Origin: an uncultured Selenomonadaceae bacterium | GTDB lineage: Bacteria; Bacillota; Negativicutes; Selenomonadales; Selenomonadaceae | Length of the DNA stretch: 7,645 nt | Assembly: GCA_905236255.1 (NCBI GenBank) | Contig: CAJOPK010000145.1 | Location: 1-7,645 of the forward strand | Reading direction: 5' to 3' | In this document: piece after piece, positions 1 through 4,989 of the stretch | Position numbering within the stretch: position 1 is the stretch's first letter | Layout of the letters: each line of letters starts with the position of its first letter | Made by a program: the position numbers and the translations under genes | The notes under the pieces: generated by a model | What the model saw: only the letters and a program-made list of their open reading frames with translations | Databases searched by the model: none | What the model was told of the DNA's origin: nothing

Positions 1-287
1 ATTCTTTCTGTGAAGTCGTGAAGTTTTTTGATGCTTGCCGGTGAATTGAGATTCAACTTGCCGTTTTCTTCCGTGATATAAGGAAGTTTGGAAAAATAAA
101 CTTTTTCGGGGTTGCCGTCTTTTGAAAGATGCGCTTTGATAAAGCCGCTTTCGCGCATTACCTTCATTGCTTCGTGAGCTTTTTTCAGATCCTCTTTGTA
201 AGCGTCCAAATCGGCTTGAGTAACTTTTCCTTCGCCGAAAAGATTTTCGTAATCGAAACTGAACCCGGATTTCAAAGTCAATGCCAT
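1..287 (-). CDS. pgi: Probable glucose-6-phosphate isomerase, N-terminal part (runs off the window)
   Basis: An open frame of 95 codons starts with ATG at 287 and reads leftward off the window without a stop. A GGGAG Shine-Dalgarno at 296-300 sits nine bases before the ATG. The visible N-terminus begins MALTLKSGFSFDYENLFGEG and has a run of charged helices (KKAHEAMKVMRESG), then a KLPY segment and a helix near residue 90. This resembles the region before the sugar-binding core of bacterial glucose-6-phosphate isomerases, but the diagnostic core lies outside the window, so the call rests partly on context. That context is a hexose phosphate mutase gene immediately upstream on the same strand with a 69-base gap and no convincing terminator, which fits one sugar-phosphate operon. 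The enzyme would interconvert glucose-6-phosphate and fructose-6-phosphate in the cytoplasm. If the call is wrong, this is an unknown soluble protein. Confidence 0.55.
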   Translation of the reverse strand, partial: MALTLKSGFSFDYENLFGEGKVTQADLDAYKEDLKKAHEAMKVMRESGFIKAHLSKDGNPEKVYFSKLPYITEENGKLNLNSPASIKKLHDFTER

Positions 288-356
288 TTTGAAGTCTCCC
301 TTCACAAAAAAACTTTTAAAAACAACAAACGGAAAATTTTTCCGCAGATTTACATT

Positions 357-1721
357 TTAAGAACGAATAACTTTTAAAAGTTCCGTCGTCTTTTCCTCAA
401 GCAATTTTTTATCGCCCCGAGTTTCGACATTCAACCGGACATAAGGCTCCGTTTGTGAACCGCGCACGTTGAAACGCCAATTTTCGTAATCTACACCGAA
501 ACCGTCAATTTTCAAGACTTTGCCGGTACCGGAATATTTATCTTCAATTTTTTTGAAAATCTCTTTAACCTTCTCCACACTTTCGACTTTGGTATTCACT
601 TCGCCGGAGATCGGATATTTTTCCTGCATATCGGCAACGAGTTCGGAAAGATTTTTGCCGGTCATTGAAATCATTTCAAGCGAAAGCAACCAGGAAATCA
701 TTCCGCTGTCGCAAAAATAAAAATCCCGGAAATAGTGATGAGCGGAAAGTTCGCCGCCGTAAATCGCATTTTCCCGGCGCATCATTTCTTTGATAAAAGT
801 GTGTCCGGATTGACAGACCAAAGCCTTGCCGCCGGCATTTTCCGCAATTTCTTCCGTATTCCAAAATACGCGGGCATCGCAAACGACCTTTGCATTTTTT
901 TCCTTTTTCATAAATGCTTCGGCAAGCAAACCGACCATGTAATAACCTTCGACAAAATTCCCGCGCTCGTCAAAGAGAAAACACCGGTCAAAATCCCCGT
1001 CAAAAGCAATTCCGCAATCGGCTTTATTTTCGATAACGGCTTTAATCGTTTCGGAGCGTTTCTCCTGCATCAAAGGATTCGGTACGCCGTTCGGAAAAAA
1101 TCCGTTCGGATCGTTGTGAATTTTTACAATCTCAAACGGCAAAAATTTTTCAAGTTCGTTAATCACCGGACCGGCTGAACCGTTTCCGGAATTGACGACA
1201 ATTTTGAGCGGCTTCAAATTTTTTACGTCGATGTACGACAAAATTTTTTGAATGTATCCGGGAAGAATGTCGATTTTCGTAATTTTGCCGGTCGCTTTTT
1301 TCGGAGACCAATCAAGGCTTTCGTCAATGATTTTATCGCGAATGTCATAAAGTCCGCTGTCCGGCCCGATCGGCTTTACGCCGCGACCGACACATTTCAA
1401 GCCGTTGTGATCCTGCGGATTGTGACTTGCCGTGACCATTATGCCGCCGTCAAGATTCATTGATCCGACGGTATAATAAATCATTTCCGTACCGCACTGA
1501 CCTATGTCGAGAACGTCGCAACCGGATTCGGTCAATCCTCTTTCCAGCGCGTCGCGAATTGTGGGGCTTGAAAGTCTTATATCGTTTCCGACGCCAACTT
1601 TTTTCACATCAAAAAGTTTCGGAAAAATCCTGCCGACGCGATAGGCAAGTTCTTGGTTTATGCTTTCCGGATAAACTCCGCGAATATCGTAAGGCCCGAA
1701 GCCCGAAGTGCTTATCTTCAT
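357..1721 (-). CDS. manB: Phosphomannomutase/phosphoglucomutase (alpha-D-phosphohexomutase family)
   Basis: This 454-residue cytoplasmic enzyme moves phosphate between C6 and C1 of mannose or glucose phosphates, feeding GDP-mannose, UDP-glucose or glycogen synthesis. All four active-site loops of the alpha-D-phosphohexomutase family are present. The catalytic phosphoserine loop TASHNPQDHNG has Ser99. The magnesium loop DGDFDR is at 241-246. The sugar-specificity loop GGELSAHHYFRDF is at 322-334, and the C-terminal phosphate-binding loop RGSQTEPYVR is at 420-429. The GELSAHH form of the sugar loop is typical of dual-specificity PMM/PGM (AlgC/ManB) enzymes rather than GlmM, where GEQSGH is usual. 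Length is normal for the family. The ATG at 1721 has a GGGAGA Shine-Dalgarno at 1730-1735 with an eight-base spacer. It is the first gene of a minus-strand unit leading into the probable pgi. Specificity for mannose versus glucose cannot be settled from sequence alone. Confidence 0.93.
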   Translation of the reverse strand: MKISTSGFGPYDIRGVYPESINQELAYRVGRIFPKLFDVKKVGVGNDIRLSSPTIRDALERGLTESGCDVLDIGQCGTEMIYYTVGSMNLDGGIMVTASHNPQDHNGLKCVGRGVKPIGPDSGLYDIRDKIIDESLDWSPKKATGKITKIDILPGYIQKILSYIDVKNLKPLKIVVNSGNGSAGPVINELEKFLPFEIVKIHNDPNGFFPNGVPNPLMQEKRSETIKAVIENKADCGIAFDGDFDRCFLFDERGNFVEGYYMVGLLAEAFMKKEKNAKVVCDARVFWNTEEIAENAGGKALVCQSGHTFIKEMMRRENAIYGGELSAHHYFRDFYFCDSGMISWLLSLEMISMTGKNLSELVADMQEKYPISGEVNTKVESVEKVKEIFKKIEDKYSGTGKVLKIDGFGVDYENWRFNVRGSQTEPYVRLNVETRGDKKLLEEKTTELLKVIRS

Positions 1722-1778
1722 TTTGACAATCTCCCAAAAAATTTTGAAAAAGCTATTCGCCGATTTGAAAAATTTTCC

Positions 1779-1801
1779 TTTAAATTTTCGGAAAATTTAA
1801 A
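1779..1801. repeat. Perfect 23-bp palindrome over the pgm-operon -10/+1 region (candidate operator)
   Basis: TTTAAATTTTC at 1779-1789 and GAAAATTTAAA at 1791-1801 are exact reverse complements around a single G. The symmetry covers the predicted -10 box and start point of the minus-strand promoter, where a dimeric repressor could block polymerase. A one-base centre and an almost pure A/T composition argue against an RNA terminator. The surrounding DNA is AT-rich and GAAAATTT-type strings recur in the window, so chance is a real alternative. Confidence 0.4.
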
Positions 1802-1824
1802 ATGAAACTTTTGTGAATTGTCAA
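1796..1824 (-). promoter_or_regulatory. Predicted promoter of the phosphohexomutase operon
   Basis: On the minus strand a perfect TTGACA (-35) occupies 1819-1824. After a 17-base spacer comes TTTAAA (1796-1801), a four-of-six match to the -10 consensus. Transcription would begin near 1789, giving a leader of about 70 bases before the ATG at 1721. The -10 box overlaps the right arm of the palindrome at 1779-1801. Confidence 0.6.
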
Positions 1825-1895
1825 GAGTAATTATTGAGCCGAAAAATTTTTGATTTTGCGGGAATGTACGATATGTCGGTAACTTTCACAAAAAT

Positions 1896-1924
1896 TTGCA
1901 AATAATGAAAAAAAGTTTTATAAT
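1896..1924 (+). promoter_or_regulatory. Predicted promoter of the DUF896-proC-DUF805 operon
   Basis: A perfect TATAAT (-10) lies at 1919-1924, preceded after 17 bases by TTGCAA (1896-1901), a four-of-six -35 match. Transcription would start near 1931, about 26 bases before the first codon. A short palindrome GAAAATTTTC sits at 1931-1940, right at the predicted start point. Confidence 0.6.
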
Positions 1925-1956
1925 TCGACCGAAAATTTTCAAGGGAAGTGGAAAAT

Positions 1957-2202
1957 TTGATAAACGAAGAATTGTTGGCCAGAATTAACGAACTGGCACG
2001 CAAAAAGCGCACGGAAGGATTGACGGAAGAAGAACTTTCGGAACAGCGCAGACTTTATGACATTTACCTTGCGGCAATTCGCGGTCAGGTTATAGATCTT
2101 TTGGACAGAGTCGAATTTGTTGATGAGGAAACGGCAAGAAAATCTAAAACGCGTGTCGTTCATCAGGCAACGATAAATTTGGGTGAAAGGGTGTATCATT
2201 GA
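1957..2202 (+). CDS. DUF896 (YnzC-like) small protein
   Basis: This small cytoplasmic protein of 81 residues belongs to the DUF896 family of Bacillota, whose best-known member is B. subtilis YnzC. The family is helical and highly charged, and its biochemical role is unknown to me. The conserved core is clear: ARINELARKK near the start, then LTEEELSEQRRLYDIYL, then a helix (IRGQVIDLLDRVEFVDEE) matching the YnzC pattern of a second helix followed by V-x-I/F-x-D. A TTG start at 1957 is preferred. It has AAGGGA at 1941-1946 with ten bases between, and it places Met exactly where YnzC begins relative to the RINEL motif. A GTG at 1948 would add three residues but has no room for a ribosome binding site. 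The stop codon overlaps the proC ATG (TGATG), so the two are probably co-translated. Confidence 0.85.
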   Translation: MINEELLARINELARKKRTEGLTEEELSEQRRLYDIYLAAIRGQVIDLLDRVEFVDEETARKSKTRVVHQATINLGERVYH

Positions 2203-3005
2203 TGCCTGTCGAAAGTTTGCGCGCCGGTTTTATCGGCGGCGGTGCATTGGCGGAATCGGTAATTCGCGGTATTTCCGGCAAATTGATCGAGTCAAAAAAT
2301 ATTTTCGTTTCGGAAAGAAATCCGGAGCGTTGCGAATATCTTCAAAAAAACTACGGTGTAAATGTTTCCGGTGTTGCGGACAATTTTCTTGACGGATTGA
2401 CTTTGATCATTGTTGCCGTCAAACCGAAAGACGCGGCGGTCGCACTTGACGAGATAAAGAATAAAGTAAATCCGAATACGATTGTAATGTCCGTCGTTGC
2501 CGGACTTAAATTGAAGATTGTCGAGGACGCTTTTCAAAAAAATCCGGTTTTCAGAATTATGCCGAATGTTCCGATCGCCGTCGGTGAGGGAATGATCGCT
2601 TTTGTTCCCGGAAAAAATTCGGAGCCGGCGGATAAGGAAACGGTAAAAAAATTTTGGTCAAATGTCGGGCGAATCGTCGAAGTCGAAGAAAATTTGATGG
2701 ACGCGGTAACCGGGTTGAGCGGCTCCGGTCCGGCTTACGGTTTTTTGATGATTGACGCGCTTGCCGACGGCGGAGTTGCGGCGGGACTTCCCCGCGCAAA
2801 GGCTGTTGAACTTGCCGCGCAAACTTTGCTCGGAGCGGCCAAAATGGTTTTGGAAACCGGAGATCATCCGGACGTTTTGCGCGATCGTGTAACAAGTCCG
2901 GCGGGAACGACGATCGAAGGCGTGAGAATTATGGAGCGTTGCGGTGTCAGAAGTGCATTGATTGAGGCGGTACTTGCCGCAACCGAAAAATCAAAAAATC
3001 TTTGA
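2202..3005 (+). CDS. proC: Pyrroline-5-carboxylate reductase
   Basis: ProC reduces 1-pyrroline-5-carboxylate to L-proline with NAD(P)H, the last step of proline synthesis, in the cytoplasm. The protein is 267 residues, the normal length. An N-terminal Rossmann nucleotide-binding loop, GFIGGGALAE, is at 9-18. VAVKPKD is at 71-77 and the SVVAGL strand at 97-102. RIMPNVPIAVGEGM at 118-131 is typical of the family. The C-terminal dimerisation domain carries LSGSGPAY at 172-179 and the family signature from LRDRVTSPAGTT to E245. The ATG at 2202 overlaps the stop of the upstream gene by one base. An alternative TTG one codon earlier is possible but less likely. Upstream sequence GAAAGGGTG supplies a modest ribosome binding site, so coupling to DUF896 translation is likely. 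Confidence 0.96.
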   Translation: MPVESLRAGFIGGGALAESVIRGISGKLIESKNIFVSERNPERCEYLQKNYGVNVSGVADNFLDGLTLIIVAVKPKDAAVALDEIKNKVNPNTIVMSVVAGLKLKIVEDAFQKNPVFRIMPNVPIAVGEGMIAFVPGKNSEPADKETVKKFWSNVGRIVEVEENLMDAVTGLSGSGPAYGFLMIDALADGGVAAGLPRAKAVELAAQTLLGAAKMVLETGDHPDVLRDRVTSPAGTTIEGVRIMERCGVRSALIEAVLAATEKSKNL

Positions 3006-3016
3006 GGTTTTGTAAA

Positions 3017-3406
3017 ATGAACGGACTTTTTGACAAAATGAACAACTTCCTTAAAATCTACCTTACGACGCAGGGAAGATTGAACAGATTGCGCTATTTT
3101 AAATACGGTCTGATTTTGGGCATATCGACTTTTATCGTCAGTGTCATTCTGCAAGTTGTTGCCACGCTGATAACCGGAAGTGAGGACGGCTTTGTTGTTC
3201 AAGCGATTGCGGTTTCGATAAGCGTAATCTGGTTTTTGGGATATATAACTTTGGTGATTCGCCGTCTGCACGACCTGGACAAAAAGGATATTTGGGCAAT
3301 AGGCGCGTTGATTCCCTATGTGAATTTTGCTTTCGGAATTTACCTTTTGCTGATGCCGGGAACTCCGGGAAGAAATCAATTCGGGGCGGATCCGCTTTTG
3401 GAATGA
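3017..3406 (+). CDS. DUF805 family integral membrane protein
   Basis: This 129-residue protein has the DUF805 pattern seen in E. coli YhaH/YhaI. There is an amphipathic N-terminus with a GRLNRLRYFKY segment (residues 20-30), where the family usually has GRxxRxxYW. Three hydrophobic segments follow, at about 31-53, 61-81 and 92-113. The family motif IRRLHDLDKK lies between the second and third (81-90), and the tail contains PGTPGRNQFGADP (114-126). It should sit in the cytoplasmic membrane. Its function is not known. The ATG at 3017 has GAGG at 3004-3007 with nine bases between. A further Met at residue 8 is possible. It lies 11 bases after proC and is evidently the last gene of that operon. 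Confidence 0.85.
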   Translation: MNGLFDKMNNFLKIYLTTQGRLNRLRYFKYGLILGISTFIVSVILQVVATLITGSEDGFVVQAIAVSISVIWFLGYITLVIRRLHDLDKKDIWAIGALIPYVNFAFGIYLLLMPGTPGRNQFGADPLLE

Positions 3407-3433
3407 AAATGAAAACAGCAAAAAATTCGCGTT

Positions 3434-3535
3434 GACATTGTCGCCGGATAATGTCGAAAGACGTTTGCAAATGAACCGCAGGCAAGTGCCGGCAACGGCA
3501 TCGGAAAGTTCATCTGCCGGCGTCTTTTATTTTTT
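3434..3535 (+). promoter_or_regulatory. Structured leader with mutually exclusive hairpins upstream of the EamA-type gene (candidate attenuator or riboswitch)
   Basis: Several helices can be drawn by eye. GACATT (3434-3439) pairs with AATGTC (3450-3455). ATGAAC (3471-3476) pairs with GTTCAT (3508-3513). Inside the latter, GTGCCG (3486-3491) pairs with CGGCAT (3496-3501) around a GCAA loop, a GNRA tetraloop. The same GCCGGCA (3488-3494) can instead pair with TGCCGGC (3515-3521), just before a T-rich run. The two states cannot coexist, which is the logic of transcription attenuation. No known riboswitch core was recognised. A clear promoter inside the gap was not found, although TTGACA occurs at 3432-3437. 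Transcription may therefore read through from the proC operon. Confidence 0.4.
3488..3535 (+). terminator. Intrinsic-terminator-like hairpin directly before the EamA-gene ribosome binding site
   Basis: A seven-base GC-rich stem, GCCGGCA (3488-3494) with TGCCGGC (3515-3521), encloses a 20-base loop. It is followed within two bases by TCTTTTATTTTTT (3523-3535). CGGCA at 3496-3500 could substitute as the 5' arm, giving a shorter 14-base loop. The T-run touches the GGGGGAGG ribosome binding site at 3536-3543, so no promoter fits between terminator and gene. It could end the proC operon partially or conditionally. The long loop lowers confidence that it is a strong terminator. Confidence 0.55.
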
Positions 3536-3550
3536 GGGGGAGGAATTTTG

Positions 3551-3985
3551 ATGCAGTCGAATCTTGCAATAATTTTGCCGATGGCTTTGGTAATTGCCGC
3601 AAATGTTTTCTATCATATCGCAAGCAAGGGAATACCCGCCGCCCAAAATCCTTTTATGGGGCTTATCGTGAATTATTTTACGGCACTTGCGGCAAGCGTC
3701 GTTTTATTTTTTACCACGCCGCATCAAAATTTTTTTACCGAATTTTCCCGCAGTAATTGGGCTTGTGTTTTGATGGGGCTGTCCGTTATCGGCTTGGAAG
3801 TCGGATTTATAATGATTTATCGGGCGGGCGGTGAAATAAGCACCGCCTCCCTTATTGCGAATGTACTTTTGGCGGTGGTCATGCTCGGAATCGGCATATA
3901 TTTTTACGGCGAAAGTTTTTCGGCAAAGAAAATTTTCGGTGCGGTTCTGTGTTTGATCGGAATAATTTTCATATCGTCAAATTGA
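3551..3985 (+). CDS. Half-size EamA/DMT superfamily membrane protein
   Basis: This is a very hydrophobic 144-residue protein with five likely membrane segments, at about 4-25, 33-55, 69-90, 97-119 and 126-142. The layout matches one EamA (drug/metabolite transporter) repeat, including the characteristic end: YFYGESFSAKKIFG (117-130), then a final LCLIGIIFIS helix. Classical EamA transporters carry two such repeats in about 300 residues. This single-repeat form would need to work as a dimer, perhaps antiparallel like small multidrug resistance proteins. The substrate cannot be read from sequence. The ATG at 3551 is chosen because GGAGG at 3539-3543 is spaced seven bases from it. A TTG one codon earlier is less likely. 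The gene follows the terminator-like leader and ends two bases from convergent ribF. Confidence 0.75.
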   Translation: MQSNLAIILPMALVIAANVFYHIASKGIPAAQNPFMGLIVNYFTALAASVVLFFTTPHQNFFTEFSRSNWACVLMGLSVIGLEVGFIMIYRAGGEISTASLIANVLLAVVMLGIGIYFYGESFSAKKIFGAVLCLIGIIFISSN

Positions 3986-3987
3986 AT

Positions 3988-4911
3988 TTACCTGTTCCGA
4001 AAATCCCGCGCGTCATTTAAATCTTTGGTGAGTTGTTCCTTTAATTCCTTGACCGACGAAAATTTTTTCTCATCGCGAATTTTTTTTATAAAACTTACGG
4101 AAATTTCTTCGCCGTAAATGTTCCCGGAAAAATTATCGATAAAAACTTCCAAACGTCTGCGCTCCACCTTAAAAGTGGGATTGTTGCCGATATTCGCGAT
4201 ACCCGGAAAAATCTTTCCGTCGATTTTCACATCAACAATATATGCCCCGTTCGGCAGCATTGCGCGATTGTTTTCAATTTCAAGATTTGCGGTCGGGAAG
4301 CCCAAAATCCTGCCGCGTCGATCTCCGTGAACAACTTGCGAATTGTAAGTAAATTCCCGCCCCAAAAGAATATTTGCCTCGTCAAGTTCACCGCATGCGA
4401 TAAGTTCCCGGATACGGGTACTGCTTACAATTTTTTTGTCGATTGTAACCGCTTGCAAAACTTCCGCCTTGAATCCGAAATTTTCACATTCACGCAACAA
4501 CATTCTCCCGTTGCCTTTCCCGAATCGACCGAAAGTATAATTCGGACCGGTCACTACACAGGCGGGAGAAATTTTTTCCTGCAGAAGTCGCAAAAATTCC
4601 TCCGGAGATTTTGCGGCAAAGTCCTTCGTAAAGGGAATTTCAATCAAAAGTCTGACTCCCAGTCCGGCGAAAATTTCCCGACGCAAGCCTCTGCTGCCGA
4701 TCATCGGCGGCGCATTTTCCGGATTTAAAACGGTCAAAGGGTGATTTGAAAAAGTGAACACCGCCGGCGTACCGTCAATTTTTTTCGCAATTTCGACGGC
4801 GCGATTTATTATTGCGGCATGCCCGGAATGAACTCCGTCAAACATTCCCAAAGCAACAACCGGTCGGTAATATTTTTTTTCAATGTTTGTCAACCTGTTT
4901 ATAATTTCCAC
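3988..4911 (-). CDS. ribF: Bifunctional riboflavin kinase/FAD synthetase
   Basis: RibF phosphorylates riboflavin to FMN and adenylylates FMN to FAD in the cytoplasm. The 307-residue length is typical. The N-terminal nucleotidyltransferase domain shows GMFDGVHSGH (22-31) with the HxGH nucleotide site, TGPNYTFGRFGKGN (121-134) and SSTRIREL (163-170). The C-terminal kinase domain shows GRILGFPTANL (200-210) with the PTAN metal/ATP motif. It also has GIANIGNNPTF (237-247), LEVFI with Glu255 as the likely catalytic base, and the closing VSFIKKIRDEKKF segment. A GTG start at 4911 is preferred: GGAGG at 4920-4924 lies eight bases upstream, and MEIINRLTNI is a normal RibF beginning. An ATG at 4938 would place that ribosome binding site inside the gene. 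It lies 78 bases downstream of the radical SAM gene on the same strand. The usual truB/rbfA/rpsO neighbours are not seen. Confidence 0.95.
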   Translation of the reverse strand: MEIINRLTNIEKKYYRPVVALGMFDGVHSGHAAIINRAVEIAKKIDGTPAVFTFSNHPLTVLNPENAPPMIGSRGLRREIFAGLGVRLLIEIPFTKDFAAKSPEEFLRLLQEKISPACVVTGPNYTFGRFGKGNGRMLLRECENFGFKAEVLQAVTIDKKIVSSTRIRELIACGELDEANILLGREFTYNSQVVHGDRRGRILGFPTANLEIENNRAMLPNGAYIVDVKIDGKIFPGIANIGNNPTFKVERRRLEVFIDNFSGNIYGEEISVSFIKKIRDEKKFSSVKELKEQLTKDLNDARDFRNR

Positions 4912-4940
4912 AAAAATTGCCTCCGTTTTTTCCGACACAG

Positions 4941-4960
4941 CTTATACAAATTCCGGAATT
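4941..4960 (-). promoter_or_regulatory. Possible weak ribF promoter element with a 12-bp palindrome
   Basis: On the minus strand TATAAG (4941-4946) is a five-of-six -10 match located about 30 bases before the ribF GTG. Immediately upstream lies the perfect palindrome AATTCCGGAATT (4949-4960). No acceptable -35 box is visible at 16-18 bases, so a promoter here would need an activator, or ribF may rely on read-through from the radical SAM gene. No FMN riboswitch core is seen in the 78-base gap, which is too short to hold one. Confidence 0.25.
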
Positions 4961-4989
4961 GTTGCCGTAAATATTACACGATTTGCCGC

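Noticed and set aside
330..344. 15-bp palindrome CGGAAAA-T-TTTTCCG between the phosphohexomutase stop and the pgi ribosome binding site
   Set aside because: The one-base centre and A/T core make a poor RNA hairpin, no T-run follows in the minus direction, and similar TTTTCCGGAAAA-type strings occur within genes (for example around 5078-5091).
735..1178. 147-codon plus-strand open frame inside the phosphohexomutase gene
   Set aside because: It is antisense to a gene with intact catalytic motifs, has no family resemblance or good ribosome binding site, and is a codon-bias shadow.
2864..3421. 185-codon minus-strand open frame opposite the proC end and DUF805 gene
   Set aside because: It overlaps two well-supported plus-strand genes and shows no domain or coherent composition.
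4912..4989. Possible FMN riboswitch upstream of ribF
   Set aside because: The gap is only 78 bases, shorter than a full FMN aptamer, and none of the conserved aptamer segments is visible.
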